In this document: positions 8,235 to 18,600 of the stretch, in pieces
How positions within the stretch are numbered: the first letter of the stretch is position 1
Layout of the letters: each line of letters opens with the position of its first letter
DNA from: Sphingobium baderi
GTDB taxonomy: Bacteria; Pseudomonadota; Alphaproteobacteria; Sphingomonadales; Sphingomonadaceae
Assembly (NCBI RefSeq): GCF_001456115.1
Contig: NZ_CP013264.1
Location: 1,630,501 to 1,694,500, forward strand
Length of the DNA stretch: 64,000 nucleotides
Reading direction: 5' to 3'
Notes under the pieces: generated by a model
Seen by the model: only the letters and a program-made list of their open reading frames with translations
Databases searched by the model: none
What the model was told of the DNA's origin: nothing
Made by a program: the position numbers and the translations under genes

Positions 8235-10934
8235 ATGACTGAACTGCCTAAGACCTTCGACCCCGCCGCAATCGAATCCCGCTGGTATGCCCATTGGGAG
8301 AGCAATGGCCTGTTCCGCCCGGAACGGCCCGACGCAGAACCCTTCACCATCGTGAATCCGCCGCCGAACGTGACCGGCAGCCTGCATATCGGCCATGCGC
8401 TCGACAATACGTTGCAGGACATCGTGATCCGTTACGAGCGGCTGCGCGGCAAGGATGCGCTGTGGGTCGTGGGGACCGACCATGCGGGCATTGCGACGCA
8501 GATGGTGGTGGAGCGGCAATTGAACGCCGCCGGGAGCAAGCGCACGGACTTCACCCGCGAGGATTTCGTCGCGAAGGTGTGGGAATGGAAGGCGGAGAGC
8601 GGCGGCGCGATCACCGGCCAGCTTCGGCGGCTGGGCTGCTCGATGGACTGGGCCAATGAGCGCTTCACCATGGATGAGGGCTTTTCGCGGGCCGTCATCA
8701 AGACGTTCGTGGAACTGCACAAGCGCGGCCTGCTCTATCGCGACAAGCGGCTGGTGAACTGGGACCCGCATTTCCGCTCCGCCATCTCCGACCTTGAGGT
8801 CGAGACGAAGGAAACGAATGGAGGCTTCTGGCGGTTCAGATACCCGCTGGCGGACGGAGTGACGCTGGCCGATGGGTCGGATCATATCGTTGTCGCCACC
8901 ACCCGCCCGGAAACGATGCTGGCCGACATGGCGGTGGCCGTGCATCCCGACGATCCGCGCTACAAGAATGTGATCGGCAAGGACATTCTCCAACCCATCA
9001 CCGGCCGCCGCTTCAGGGTGGTGGCGGACGAACATGCCGACCCGGAACTGGGATCTGGCGCGGTCAAGATCACGCCCGGCCATGACTTCAACGATTTCGA
9101 GGTTGGCAAGCGCGCGGGGATGAAGGCCGCCGACATGCTCAACATGTTCGATGCCGACGCCAATGTGATCCAGACGGCGGACGGCCTGATCCCGGATCGC
9201 TTCCTTGGCCTGCACCGTTTCCGCAGGGATGGCGTCGACGGCGCGCGCGAACTGGTGGTCGCGGAGATGAAGGGGCTGGGCCTGCTGGTGCCGCATGTCA
9301 CGAAGAACAAGGACGACGAACCGCAAGAGGTCGACTTCGAACCGCGCACGATCCAGACGCCCTATGGCGACCGTTCGGGCGTGGTGATCGAACCGTGGCT
9401 GACTGACCAATGGTATGTCGACGCCGAAAAGCTCGCCGTCGCGCCGATGCAGGCGGTGCGCGACGGGCGGATCGAGATCGTTCCCAAGACGTGGGAAAAA
9501 ACCTTCTTCAACTGGATGGAAAACATCCAGCCCTGGTGCGTCTCCCGCCAGCTCTGGTGGGGGCACCAGATTCCGGCATGGTATGACGAGGACGGCAATC
9601 CCTACGTCGCCGAGACGGAGGAAGAGGCGCAAACTCTTGCGGGCAACAAGAAACTGGCCCGCGATCCCGACGTGCTCGACACATGGTTTTCCTCCGCGCT
9701 CTGGCCTTTCGGCACGCTGGGCTGGCCTGAACAGACCGAAACGCTCGCCAGGCATTATCCCAACGACCTGCTGATTTCGGGCTTCGACATCCTCTTCTTC
9801 TGGGATGCGCGCATGGCGATGCAGGGGCTGGAGTTCATGGGCGACGTGCCTTGGCGCAAGCTTTATCTGCATGGACTGGTGCGCGCCGCGGACGGGCAGA
9901 AAATGTCCAAGTCCAAGGGCAATGTCGTCGATCCGCTCGGTTTGATCGACACGTTCGGTGCGGACGCGCTGCGCTTCTTCATGGCGGCCATGGAAAGCCA
10001 GGGCCGCGACGTGAAAATGGATGAGAAGCGCGTTGAGGGTTATCGCAATTTCGCGACGAAGCTGTGGAACGCCGCCCGCTTCCTGCAAGCCAATGGCGTG
10101 GGCGCATCCGCCAGCCATGAAGCGCCGTCGGCGCAGGCGCCGGTCAATCGCTGGATTGTCGCGGAGACGGTTGCGACGGTGCAGGCGATCGACGCCGCGA
10201 TGAAGGAACTGCGCTTCGACGCGGCGGCAAACGCCATCTACCACTTCATCTGGGACCAGTTCTGCGACTGGTATATCGAACTTTCCAAAGGCCAGATGGA
10301 TGAGGAAACCCGCGCCGTCGCGGGCTGGGCTTTCGACCAGATCCTCGTCATGCTGCACCCCTTCATGCCCTTCATTACCGAAGAGTTATGGCATGCGATG
10401 GGCGCCCGTCAGAATGACCTGATCGTCGCCCAATGGCCGCAGGCGCTTCACGCCGTGGACGGCGAGGCGCAGTCGGAGATCGACTGGCTGATCCGGTTGG
10501 TGAGCGCCATTCGTGCGGCGCGGACCGAACTCAACGTGCCACCCGGCGCGAAGATGAAAGCGCTGGTGCGCGATGCTTCGGAAGAAACACGGCGGCGGCT
10601 CGACCGGCAGGGCGCGGCATTGGCGCGGCTGGCACGGGTGGAAAGCCTGTCCTTCGGCGATGTCGTCGAGGGCGGCGCGGCGCAGATCGTGGTCGACGAG
10701 GCGACCTTCATCCTTCCGCTGGAAGGCGTGATCGACATTGCGGCGGAAAAGGCGCGCCTTGCCAAGGCGCTTGAGGCAGTGGAAAAAGAGCGCAACTCGC
10801 TGGCAGGGCGGCTTGGCAATGCGAGTTTCGTCGAAAAGGCGAAGCCCGAAGCCGTCGCCAAGGCGCGCGAAGATCATGCGGAAAAAAGCGCCGAAGCGGA
10901 AAAGCTGAAAGCGGCACTGGAACGGCTCGGCTGA
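8235..10934 (+). CDS. valS: Valyl-tRNA synthetase
   Basis: An 899-residue class I aminoacyl-tRNA synthetase that charges tRNA-Val in the cytoplasm. The ATP-binding signature [14 protein letters not shown] is near residues 41-54 and KMSKS is at about residues 556-560. The editing (CP1) domain is recognisable from [17 protein letters not shown] and [10 protein letters not shown]. The anticodon-binding domain and the C-terminal coiled coil of valine enzymes follow ([19 protein letters not shown]). Length and domain order are normal. An intergenic repeat immediately precedes it, and the MATE gene starts 38 bases after its stop codon. Confidence 0.97.
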   Translation: MTELPKTFDPAAIESRWYAHWESNGLFRPERPDAEPFTIVNPPPNVTGSLHIGHALDNTLQDIVIRYERLRGKDALWVVGTDHAGIATQMVVERQLNAAGSKRTDFTREDFVAKVWEWKAESGGAITGQLRRLGCSMDWANERFTMDEGFSRAVIKTFVELHKRGLLYRDKRLVNWDPHFRSAISDLEVETKETNGGFWRFRYPLADGVTLADGSDHIVVATTRPETMLADMAVAVHPDDPRYKNVIGKDILQPITGRRFRVVADEHADPELGSGAVKITPGHDFNDFEVGKRAGMKAADMLNMFDADANVIQTADGLIPDRFLGLHRFRRDGVDGARELVVAEMKGLGLLVPHVTKNKDDEPQEVDFEPRTIQTPYGDRSGVVIEPWLTDQWYVDAEKLAVAPMQAVRDGRIEIVPKTWEKTFFNWMENIQPWCVSRQLWWGHQIPAWYDEDGNPYVAETEEEAQTLAGNKKLARDPDVLDTWFSSALWPFGTLGWPEQTETLARHYPNDLLISGFDILFFWDARMAMQGLEFMGDVPWRKLYLHGLVRAADGQKMSKSKGNVVDPLGLIDTFGADALRFFMAAMESQGRDVKMDEKRVEGYRNFATKLWNAARFLQANGVGASASHEAPSAQAPVNRWIVAETVATVQAIDAAMKELRFDAAANAIYHFIWDQFCDWYIELSKGQMDEETRAVAGWAFDQILVMLHPFMPFITEELWHAMGARQNDLIVAQWPQALHAVDGEAQSEIDWLIRLVSAIRAARTELNVPPGAKMKALVRDASEETRRRLDRQGAALARLARVESLSFGDVVEGGAAQIVVDEATFILPLEGVIDIAAEKARLAKALEAVEKERNSLAGRLGNASFVEKAKPEAVAKAREDHAEKSAEAEKLKAALERLG

Positions 10935-10972
10935 CCGAGCTGGCCCGCCGTTATAAAAGAGGGGATGACAGG

Positions 10973-12430
10973 ATGGCGGCAGCAACCGCGGGCAAGGGTG
11001 GCAAAGACCTGATTCGGGGACCGATAGCATCGACCCTGTTGTTGTTCGCCATTCCGACGCTCGCCTCCAACGTGCTCCAGTCGCTGAACGGATCGATCAA
11101 CGCTATCTGGGTCGGCCGCTTCCTGGGCGCGCAGGCGCTGGCGGCGACGGCTAATGCGAACATCATCATGTTCCTGATGTTCTCCGTGGTGTTTGGCTTT
11201 GGCATGGCCTCCACGGTGATGGTCGCGCAGGCCATGGGTGCGGGCAATATGGACGCGGCGCGGCGAGCCTTCGGATCGGCGATCGGCTTCTGCTTCGTGC
11301 TGGCGATGGTGGTTGCGGTCGGCGGGTGGCTTGGCGGCCCCGCCTTGCTGCGCCTGCTCGCAACGCCGCCGGAGGCGTTTGACCTCGCCCTCATCTATCT
11401 TCGCGTCATCTTCGTGGCGATGCCGGCGACATTGCTCAGCGTCATGATGATGATGGGCCTGCGGGGCACGGGTGATGCGCGCACGCCGCTGATCTTCATG
11501 ATCGTCAGCGTGGCTATCGACCTGGTGCTCAATCCCGTGTTGATTCTGGGGCTGGGGCCGATTCCGGCGCTGGGCATCGGCGGATCGGCTGCGGCCACGG
11601 CGATTGCGGGCTTTGCCAGCCTGATCGGTCTTGTCTGCTATAGCTATGCCAAGGACTTGCCATTGTGTCTGAAAGGGCGCGAAATCGCCTATCTGCGTCC
11701 GGCGTGGGCGGAGGTGCGGGTGATGCTGGGCAAGGGGCTGCCCATGGGATTGCAGATGATCGTCATGTCCGCCTCCGGCCTCGTGATGATCGGTCTCGTC
11801 AATCGCGAAGGGTTCCTCATCACCGCGGCCTATGGCGCGGCCCAGCAGATCTGGACCTATCTCCAGATGCCCGCCATGGCCATAGGTGCGGCGGTCAGCG
11901 CCATGGCGGCGCAGAATATCGGCGCGGGACGGTGGGACAGGATCGGCCGGATCGCCGGTTACGGCATACTCTATCTGCTTGCGATCACCGGCGCGATGAT
12001 TGCCGTGATCCTGCTGTTCCACGAACCCTTGCTGGCCCTGTTCCTCGGCAGCAACGAAGCTGCCAGCGCTGCCGCATGGGAGATGCAGCTTCGCGCGAGC
12101 TGGAGCTTCATGCTGTTCGGGCTGGTCATGATCCTGTTCGGCGTGATGCGCGCCAATGGCGTGGTGGTGCGTCCGCTGCTGATCCTGATCTTCACCCTGT
12201 TCGGTGTTCGGCTGGGCTTCTATTATTGGGCCTATCCGCATATCGGCGCGAATGCGCTGTGGTACAGTTTCCCGGTGGGATCGAGCGTGGCGCTGGCGCT
12301 GGCGGCCGCCGTCTACCTGCACGGGGGATGGCGCAAGGCCAAGCTGATCGTGCCGCTGCACGAAGAGGAATGCCGCGAATCCGTCCATGCCGAAAGCGAA
12401 CCGGCCGGACGCATCGCGCCAGCCGGATAA
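10973..12430 (+). CDS. MATE family multidrug efflux transporter
   Basis: A 485-residue inner-membrane transporter with about twelve hydrophobic helices. The N-terminal block ASTLLLFAIPTLASNVLQSL followed by NGSINAIWVGRFLGAQALAA is the usual start of MATE (NorM/DinF-type) proteins, which expel cationic drugs in exchange for Na+ or H+. The duplicated half begins at about residue 245 with GKGLPMGLQMIVMSASGLVM. A purine-rich site (AAAAGAGGGGAT) precedes the ATG. It converges with the minus-strand HerA-like gene, whose stop is only 6 bases away. The substrate is unknown. Confidence 0.92.
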   Translation: MAAATAGKGGKDLIRGPIASTLLLFAIPTLASNVLQSLNGSINAIWVGRFLGAQALAATANANIIMFLMFSVVFGFGMASTVMVAQAMGAGNMDAARRAFGSAIGFCFVLAMVVAVGGWLGGPALLRLLATPPEAFDLALIYLRVIFVAMPATLLSVMMMMGLRGTGDARTPLIFMIVSVAIDLVLNPVLILGLGPIPALGIGGSAAATAIAGFASLIGLVCYSYAKDLPLCLKGREIAYLRPAWAEVRVMLGKGLPMGLQMIVMSASGLVMIGLVNREGFLITAAYGAAQQIWTYLQMPAMAIGAAVSAMAAQNIGAGRWDRIGRIAGYGILYLLAITGAMIAVILLFHEPLLALFLGSNEAASAAAWEMQLRASWSFMLFGLVMILFGVMRANGVVVRPLLILIFTLFGVRLGFYYWAYPHIGANALWYSFPVGSSVALALAAAVYLHGGWRKAKLIVPLHEEECRESVHAESEPAGRIAPAG

Positions 12431-12436
12431 GGCTGG

Positions 12437-14095
12437 TCAGCGTCCCTGAGAGCGCCAGCGTGTGATGGTGCGGTCGAGAATGTCGGCCTCGCCGCCTGTT
12501 TCGCGCCATTGTTCCGTGAAGCTGGGGTCGCCTGAAGCGGGCCGCCGCTCCTCCTCCAGCGTGTCGAGCGCGACGCGGATCGGTACGGCGACGCCTTCGC
12601 CACAGATGATCGCCTCGCGATTGCGGAGCGCAGGGATCGAATCGAGGAAACCGCGCGCGCCCTCCGGCATGGCGGCCTTCACGAATGCCTGGTCGCGATC
12701 ATTGTTGAGGCGCATCGAAATGATCGTGCCGCACTGCGAAAGCACGCCTTCGGCCAGGTCTGATGGGCGCTGCGTGATAAGGCCCAGCGACACGCCATAT
12801 TTGCGGCCTTCCTTGGCGATCCGCTCCAGTATGCGGCGGACGGCCTGACCCGATCCCGCCGTGGTGCTGGGGATGTATCGATGCGCTTCCTCGCAGACGA
12901 GGAGGATGGGCCGCTGGGGCTCATCCCGCGCCCAGAGCGCATAGTCGAACACCAGTCGCGACAATACCGACACGACGACGGATGTGATGTCGGAGGGCAT
13001 GGCCGACACGTCGATGATGGAGATCGGCTTGCCGCCGGAAGGCAGGCGGAAAATCTTCGCGAGGAAGTCCTGCATGGTGTCCGCCACCAGCATGCCCGAG
13101 AACATGAAGGAATAGCGCGGGTCCGACCGGATTTCGTCGATCTTGGTCTTGAGCCGCATATAGGGCAGGGTGCCGGTGCCCTTTTCCAGCTTGCCCATTT
13201 CATTCTGCAGGATGTTGGTGAGGTCCGACAGCAGATAGGGGATGGGGGAATCGACCGTCAGGCGACCGATGCTTTCGGCAAGCCGGTTCTTCGAGCGCGC
13301 GGCGAGCAGGCATTTGGCGAGGATGTCGCTGTCCACCGTCCGCTCGGACCCCTGCGACGTCACGAACACCTCGCAATGCTCTTCGAAATTCATGAGCCAA
13401 TAGGGCAGCGCCAGATTGTTGACATCGAACACGGCGCCGTTGCGGGCAAAGGCGGCGCCATATTCGCCATGGGGATCGATCATGACGATATGGCCCTGCG
13501 GCGAAAGGTCGCAGATACGGTGAAGGATCAGTGCGGCGCTGGTCGACTTGCCGGTGCCGGTGGAACCCAGCAGCGCGAAATGCTTGCCCAGCATCGAATC
13601 GACATATAGCGCGGCGCGCGTGTCTGCGGTGGGATAGACCGTGCCGATCTGCACATGCGGCTTGTCGTCGGCGGCGTAGATTTGCCGCATATCTTCGCTG
13701 GAAACCGGATGGATTTCTGCGCCAGGCCGGGGGTAGCGGGTCACGCCGCGACGGAAATGGTGGATGCAGCGGGTGACCGGTTCTTCCTCGCCCTCGCCCA
13801 GAAAGTCGATGTCGGCGATGATGGTGCCATCATTGGCGCGATCCAGCGCCATGGCGCGGATGCTGGCGATCAGCCAGCTCTGGCCGACGCGCATCTTCAC
13901 CTGGCTGCCGACCTGCCCCGCAGTTGCGATGCAGGGATCGTCATGTTCGCCCAACTGTTCCAGGCGAACGGCGTCGAGGATGATTTTGGAGCTTGATCCG
14001 GCCGTTTCGAACACCATTCCGATCGGTCCGACGAGGGAGAGGGGCACAGGCGCAGCGGCCGGTTTGAAATGAACTGCGTCTGACATGTAGTTCAT
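12437..14095 (-). CDS. HerA-like ATP-binding protein (DUF87)
   Basis: A 552-residue ATPase of the HerA/FtsK superfamily. The Walker A motif GSTGTGKSTSAALIL is near residue 180, Walker B ILLVCEEAHRYIP is in the C-terminal half, and the arginine-finger region (TQRPSDLAEGVLSQC) follows. The N-terminal beta-barrel HAS domain is present. Archaeal HerA works with the nuclease NurA in DNA end resection, and bacterial relatives also occur in defence systems with Sir2 or other effectors; neither partner is found here. The start at 14095 is chosen for the GGGGGATGGGA site upstream; the longer ORF would start at a TTG without a site. Confidence 0.85.
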   Translation of the reverse strand: MNYMSDAVHFKPAAAPVPLSLVGPIGMVFETAGSSSKIILDAVRLEQLGEHDDPCIATAGQVGSQVKMRVGQSWLIASIRAMALDRANDGTIIADIDFLGEGEEEPVTRCIHHFRRGVTRYPRPGAEIHPVSSEDMRQIYAADDKPHVQIGTVYPTADTRAALYVDSMLGKHFALLGSTGTGKSTSAALILHRICDLSPQGHIVMIDPHGEYGAAFARNGAVFDVNNLALPYWLMNFEEHCEVFVTSQGSERTVDSDILAKCLLAARSKNRLAESIGRLTVDSPIPYLLSDLTNILQNEMGKLEKGTGTLPYMRLKTKIDEIRSDPRYSFMFSGMLVADTMQDFLAKIFRLPSGGKPISIIDVSAMPSDITSVVVSVLSRLVFDYALWARDEPQRPILLVCEEAHRYIPSTTAGSGQAVRRILERIAKEGRKYGVSLGLITQRPSDLAEGVLSQCGTIISMRLNNDRDQAFVKAAMPEGARGFLDSIPALRNREAIICGEGVAVPIRVALDTLEEERRPASGDPSFTEQWRETGGEADILDRTITRWRSQGR

Positions 14096-14332
14096 GATTA
14101 TTTCCCATCCCCCCATGGCCGGTTCATCTTCCGGCAAACAGGAGGACGCTAGCGCCGATTGGTAAAAATAGGCTTATGCAGCGCAGAATGTGCGGAAGTG
14201 GGCGCATGATGACGCGCAATAGGTTAAGCGCGGCTTGTCGAAGGTCCGTTTTGGATCGGATTGGAAGCGGGACGGGCGGAGGAACATGAATCAAGTCGGG
14301 GCATTGAACATGCGTAACGATCCGGAGCTTGC

Positions 14333-15415
14333 GTGCAGACAAGATTGACGATGAACCCCGCGCGCCAGTCGGATGCCATCTCCATTGCCCGCGTCCTGTG
14401 CATATTGGGTGTGGTCTATGTGCATGCCTGGACGGGGCTGAGCGGCGCTGATCTGGCGCAGCTTCGCGGCACGCCGCAGGAAAGCCTCCGCTGGGTGCTT
14501 ATGGAGATTTTCGGCCATAGCGCCGTACCCTTGCTCGGGCTGATTTCCGGCTGGCTGGTGAGCGGTTCGTCCCGTACGCGGGACTGGAGCAGCCATATCG
14601 GCCGCAAGGCGCAAACCATATTGCTGCCCATGCTGACATGGAATGCGCTGGGCATCCTACTGGTGTCCGGCGCGGCATTCCTGTTCCACATGCTCGCGCC
14701 CGTGCCGCATTCGGCGGAATGGATCGTGCAGGAACTCTTCATCGTCAGCCGCAATCCCGACATCAATGTGCAGATGCCTTTCCTGCGCGATCTCTTCCTG
14801 TGCATGCTGGCGGCACCCCTGCTGGTGCGATTGCCGGGCTGGTTGCTGGTGACGGTGGCGGGCATGGCGCTCGCCTGCCAGATCAGCGGGCTGGGGCCGC
14901 CCGTGCTGATGCGGCCGTCGATCCTGTTCTTTTTCGTCATCGGCATGCTGGCGCGGCGCGGAACGCTGGCGGACCGGACGGCGGCGCTGCCTTTTGCGGT
15001 GGCCGCCGCGCCCTTCCTCCTGCTCATGTCGTTTCAGCTCCTGCTGATCCTGCCCCCCGGTCCCGATCCGTCCGGGGTGCCGGGCGCGACGCTCGACATG
15101 GCGGTGCGGATCGCCGCGGCCCTGTTCTTCTGGCGGCTGTCCTGGGCACTGGCCGACAGTCCGGCGCGGGGCTTGCTGCTGAAGATCGAGCCCTATGCCT
15201 TTCTGCTGTTTTGCGTGCACCTGATCCTGATTTGGCTGGGCGGCCCGTTGCTGGGCATGTTGTTCGGGAAGCTGGGTTCGCCCCTCTATCCGGTCTACCT
15301 GATCGCGCAGCCGTTCCTCGTCCTTGCGGCGGTGGTCTTGCTGGGCACGCTGCTCAGCCGGATGGCGCCGGGCGTTGCCGCGTTCCTGAGCGGCGGACGG
15401 TTGCGCGAGGCGTAA
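14333..15415 (+). CDS. Acyltransferase family 3 membrane protein
   Basis: A 360-residue polytopic membrane protein of the acyltransferase-3 family (OafA/WecH type), which transfers acyl groups such as acetyl to sugars of cell-surface polysaccharides. The family signature appears at the N-terminus: ARVLCILGVVYVHAWTGLSG, containing the conserved histidine in helix 1. About ten hydrophobic helices follow. The GTG at 14333 has GGAG six bases upstream; an ATG at 14351 is the alternative. No polysaccharide genes are adjacent, so the acceptor is unknown. Confidence 0.85.
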   Translation: MQTRLTMNPARQSDAISIARVLCILGVVYVHAWTGLSGADLAQLRGTPQESLRWVLMEIFGHSAVPLLGLISGWLVSGSSRTRDWSSHIGRKAQTILLPMLTWNALGILLVSGAAFLFHMLAPVPHSAEWIVQELFIVSRNPDINVQMPFLRDLFLCMLAAPLLVRLPGWLLVTVAGMALACQISGLGPPVLMRPSILFFFVIGMLARRGTLADRTAALPFAVAAAPFLLLMSFQLLLILPPGPDPSGVPGATLDMAVRIAAALFFWRLSWALADSPARGLLLKIEPYAFLLFCVHLILIWLGGPLLGMLFGKLGSPLYPVYLIAQPFLVLAAVVLLGTLLSRMAPGVAAFLSGGRLREA

Positions 15416-15418
15416 GGA

Positions 15419-16432
15419 TCAGGCCGGCTCGCGGGCGTTGATCGCCTGTGCGGCGGCCATGGCGATGGCGAAGCTGTGCTGGCGGGCTGCCGCGTCGAAA
15501 ATCTGTCCGCTGACGATGATTTCATCGGCGCCGGTGCGGTCGATGAAGGCGGCCAGGTCGCGCTCCACATCGGCCTGCGTGCCGATGCTGGAAGCGCTGA
15601 GCACCTTGTCCAGCATCTTGCGGGCCTGAATGGGCAGCGTTTCATAATAATCGCGCACGGGCGGCTGCAACTTGCCGGGCTGGCCGAAGCGGAGGCTGAC
15701 GAAACTCTGCTGCATCGACGTGGCGATCCACTGGGCTTCGTCCATCGTGTCCGCCGCAAAGACATTGAATCCGGCCATGACATAAGGCCGGTCAAGCTGC
15801 GCCGAGGGACGAAATTCGCTGCGGTAGAGGGCGATCGCCTCATCCAGCGCGGCGGGTGCGAAATGGGAGGCAAAGGCATAGGGCAAACCCAACGCGGCAG
15901 CCAATTGTGCCCCGAACAGGCTCGACCCCAATATCCAGAGCGGCACATCCGCGCCCGCGCCCGGCGTCGCCTGAATGCCCAGGCGCGGATCGTCCGCGAA
16001 AAAGGCCTGAAGTTCCATGACGTCGCGAGGGAACTGGTCCGGCCCGCCCGTCAATGTCCGCCGCATCGCCTGCGCGACACGCTGGTCCGATCCCGGCGCG
16101 CGGCCAAGGCCCAAATCCACCCGTCCGGGAAACAGGGCGGCTAATGTGCCAAATTGCTCGGCGATCAGGAGCGGCGCATGATTGGGCAGCATGATGCCGC
16201 CCGCGCCGATACGGATGGTCGATGTCGCATGACCGGCATGGGCCAGCACAACGGCTGTGGCCGCCGAAGCGATGCCCACCATGCCATGATGTTCAGCCAC
16301 CCAATAACGGTGATAGCCCAGCTCCTCTGCATGGGCGGCTAGTGCGGCAGCGTGGGAGAGGGCGGTGGAAGCGTCGCTGCCTTCAGTGACAGGGACGAGA
16401 TCGAGCAGGGAAAGAAGGGTCATGACCCGCAT
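15419..16432 (-). CDS. LLM-class flavin-dependent oxidoreductase
   Basis: A 337-residue bacterial luciferase-like monooxygenase (TIM barrel, FMN-dependent). The family features are [20 protein letters not shown] near residues 40-58, the strand [25 protein letters not shown], and [15 protein letters not shown]. These match the MsnO8 / 'alkanal monooxygenase-like' group, common and mostly of unknown substrate. The start at MRVMTLL (16432) is preferred because the family begins with the strand LSLLDLVPV; the ATG at 16423 is also possible. It stands next to the convergent acyltransferase with only 3 bases between stops. Confidence 0.88.
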   Translation of the reverse strand: MRVMTLLSLLDLVPVTEGSDASTALSHAAALAAHAEELGYHRYWVAEHHGMVGIASAATAVVLAHAGHATSTIRIGAGGIMLPNHAPLLIAEQFGTLAALFPGRVDLGLGRAPGSDQRVAQAMRRTLTGGPDQFPRDVMELQAFFADDPRLGIQATPGAGADVPLWILGSSLFGAQLAAALGLPYAFASHFAPAALDEAIALYRSEFRPSAQLDRPYVMAGFNVFAADTMDEAQWIATSMQQSFVSLRFGQPGKLQPPVRDYYETLPIQARKMLDKVLSASSIGTQADVERDLAAFIDRTGADEIIVSGQIFDAAARQHSFAIAMAAAQAINAREPA

Positions 16433-16477
16433 ATGGGGACAAGCCCCGTTTTGTTTCAACACGAAATCTGGGCGGTT

Positions 16478-16918
16478 TCACACCGCCCGGCCAAATCCGG
16501 CTGTCGCGCTTGCCGCGCGGCGGCCGAAAGCGGCTGGTTTCCGCACGGCCAGCGGATTGGCTTCCCGGTCCAGCAGTGCGAGCGTTTCGGCGAAACATGG
16601 ACGCAGGGCGACCACGATCTCGATCAGTTCTTCCGGGCTTTCATGACATTCGACGCAGCGGCGGGCGACCATTTCGATCTGTTCCGCCATGAAGCTCAAC
16701 CGATGGGCGCCGAATTGGGCGGCTTCCCCTTTCAGCTTGTGGGCGGGAGCCACGAGGGCGGCGGCGTTGCGGTCGCGAAAGGCTTGTTCGATCAGGCCGA
16801 TCGCCTTTTCGCCATCCTCGCGAAAATAGCCCAGAATCCGCATGAACGCCGTGGCCAGTTCGGCTCGGGTCCGCTTAAATTCCTGCCAGTTCACCAATTC
16901 GGCATTGCCGTGGGGCAC
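16478..16918 (-). CDS. Hpt domain phosphotransfer protein
   Basis: A 146-residue histidine phosphotransfer (Hpt) protein, predicted to relay phosphoryl groups between a hybrid kinase and a response regulator. The signature APAHKLKGEAAQFGA places the phospho-accepting His at residue 60. The surrounding helical pattern (YFREDGEKAIGLIEQAF, HRLSFMAEQIEMVARR) fits the four-helix Hpt bundle. The GTG start at 16918 has AAGGAG eight bases upstream, which is better than any start of the longer ORF. It lies 55 bases after tusA. No partner kinase is in the window. Confidence 0.75.
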   Translation of the reverse strand: MPHGNAELVNWQEFKRTRAELATAFMRILGYFREDGEKAIGLIEQAFRDRNAAALVAPAHKLKGEAAQFGAHRLSFMAEQIEMVARRCVECHESPEELIEIVVALRPCFAETLALLDREANPLAVRKPAAFGRRAASATAGFGRAV

Positions 16919-16973
16919 CCTCGCCACTCCTTGCTCAAGCGGAACGGCATAGGGAGGCCGCGTAAATAGCAGG

Positions 16974-17213
16974 TTAAGGGCGCGAACCTGTCTCCCGGTG
17001 CCGGACGATCGAAAAGCATCCGCCATCCATCGTCGCGAAGGCCCAGCCCTGTTCCCGCGCCAACGCTTCCAGTTCGCCCGGCGCGATGGGGTCGTCGGCT
17101 TCGATGATGATCGCATCGGCGTCCCGCATGGCGCGGGCGGCGCGCAACGCGGGCCATGGGCATTTCATGCCCCGCGCGTTCACATGGGTCGGCGCGGCGC
17201 TATTTGCTGGCAT
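16974..17213 (-). CDS. TusA/SirA-family sulfurtransferase
   Basis: A 79-residue protein of the TusA family, small sulfur carriers that pass persulfide sulfur to acceptors, for example in tRNA 2-thiouridine synthesis or molybdenum cofactor work. The signature NARGMKCPWPALRAARAM shows the CPxP motif, with the sulfur-carrying Cys18. The reading frame overlaps the end of der by 14 bases, so the two are likely co-translated. The specific role (TusA, or a YedF/SirA-like paralogue) cannot be decided. Confidence 0.85.
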   Translation of the reverse strand: MPANSAAPTHVNARGMKCPWPALRAARAMRDADAIIIEADDPIAPGELEALAREQGWAFATMDGGCFSIVRHRETGSRP

Positions 17214-18567
17214 AAGGGTTCTTGGCGCTCCGCAGCGTCAAACGCACCGGCACCGCACCGAAGCCCAGTTCCTTGCGGATGCCGTTCACCAGATAGCGGC
17301 GATAGCTTTCCGGCAGTTCATCCAGCCGCGTTCCGAACAGCACGAAGGTCGGTGGCCGCGTCTTGTTCTGGGTGATGTAGCGCAGCTTGATCCGCTTGCC
17401 GCCGGGGGCAGGGGGCGGGTTGGCTTCCAGCGCCCGTTCGAACCAGCGGTTGAGGATGCCGGTCGACACGCGCTGCGACCATGAGGTGCGCGTTTCGAAG
17501 GCGACGCGGATGAGGTCGTCCAGTCCTTTGCCGGTCGCGGCGGATACGGTCATGATCGGCACGCCGCGCACCTGCGCCAGGCCATCGGACAGCGCCTGCT
17601 TGATGCCCTGATAGAGCGCCGAGCCATGTTCCACCGTGTCCCATTTATTGAGCGCGATGACGAGCGCGCGCCCTTCCTCCAGCACCTTGTCGGCGATGCG
17701 AAGATCCTGCGCTTCCAGCCCTCGCGTGGCGTCGAGCAGCAGCACGACGACCTCCGCGAAGTTGACGGCGTTGAGGCCGTCCGACACGGCGAGCTTTTCC
17801 AGCTTGTCCTGCACCTTGGCGCGTTTCCGCATCCCGGCGGTGTCGATCAGGCGGACGGGTCGCTCTTCACCATCGGCGTTGGTCCACGCCCAATCTACGG
17901 CGATACTGTCACGGGTGATCCCTGCTTCCGGGCCGGTCAGCAGGCGGTTTTCGCCCAGCAGCCGGTTGATGAGCGTGGACTTGCCCGCATTGGGACGGCC
18001 GACGATGGCGAGTTTGAGCGGTGCGCTTTCATCGTCCTCGTAAAATTCCTTCTCATGCTCCTCGCCATCCTCGCGTTCGAGATGGGGGAGGAGCGCCTGG
18101 AACAGGTCCGCAAGGCCCTGCCCATGTTCGGCGGAGAAAGGAATGGGTTCGCCCAGGCCGAGGCTGAAGGCTTCCATGACGCCCGGATCGGCCGCCTTGC
18201 CTTCCGCCTTGTTGGCCACCAGCACGACGGGCGCAGGACTTTCGCGCAGCCAGCGGGCGATTTCCTCGTCCAGCGGGGTAATGCCCGCGCGCGCGTCGAT
18301 CAGGAACAGGGCGACATCGCAATTCTGGACCGCCGCCTGCGTTTGCATCCGCATCCGGCCGGGCAGGGTCTGGGGGTCTTCTTCCTCATACCCCGCCGTG
18401 TCGATGATCGTGAAGTCGAGGCCGAGGAGATGCGCCTCCCCCTCCCGCCGGTCGCGCGTGACGCCGGGCTGGTCGTCGACCAGCGCCAGTTTCTTTCCGA
18501 CGAGCCGGTTGAAGAGGGTGGACTTGCCCACATTGGGCCGCCCGACAATAGCAACTGTGGGCAGCAT
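17200..18567 (-). CDS. der: Ribosome-assembly GTPase Der (EngA)
   Basis: A 455-residue protein with two tandem GTPase domains, needed for 50S ribosomal subunit maturation. The first P-loop, VGRPNVGKSTLFNRL, is at residues 8-22, and the second, VGRPNAGKSTLINRL, is near residue 190. Each domain has its DTAG motif (IIDTAGYEEE and LIDTAGMRKR) and NKxD (VANKAE, with Glu at the last position, and ALNKWD). The C-terminal KH-like domain follows (LRYITQNKTRPPTFVLF). It stands downstream of bamB and the yfgM-like gene, as in many proteobacteria, pointing to an outer-membrane assembly/translation operon. Confidence 0.97.
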   Translation of the reverse strand: MLPTVAIVGRPNVGKSTLFNRLVGKKLALVDDQPGVTRDRREGEAHLLGLDFTIIDTAGYEEEDPQTLPGRMRMQTQAAVQNCDVALFLIDARAGITPLDEEIARWLRESPAPVVLVANKAEGKAADPGVMEAFSLGLGEPIPFSAEHGQGLADLFQALLPHLEREDGEEHEKEFYEDDESAPLKLAIVGRPNAGKSTLINRLLGENRLLTGPEAGITRDSIAVDWAWTNADGEERPVRLIDTAGMRKRAKVQDKLEKLAVSDGLNAVNFAEVVVLLLDATRGLEAQDLRIADKVLEEGRALVIALNKWDTVEHGSALYQGIKQALSDGLAQVRGVPIMTVSAATGKGLDDLIRVAFETRTSWSQRVSTGILNRWFERALEANPPPAPGGKRIKLRYITQNKTRPPTFVLFGTRLDELPESYRRYLVNGIRKELGFGAVPVRLTLRSAKNPYASK

Positions 18568-18600
18568 GATGAGGGCCCGTTTCCTTCTTTCCGTAGCGCC

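Noticed and set aside
12437..14095. HerA-like gene as part of a defence system (with NurA or Sir2)
   Set aside because: Neither a nuclease nor an effector gene is adjacent; the flanking genes are ordinary housekeeping and transport genes.
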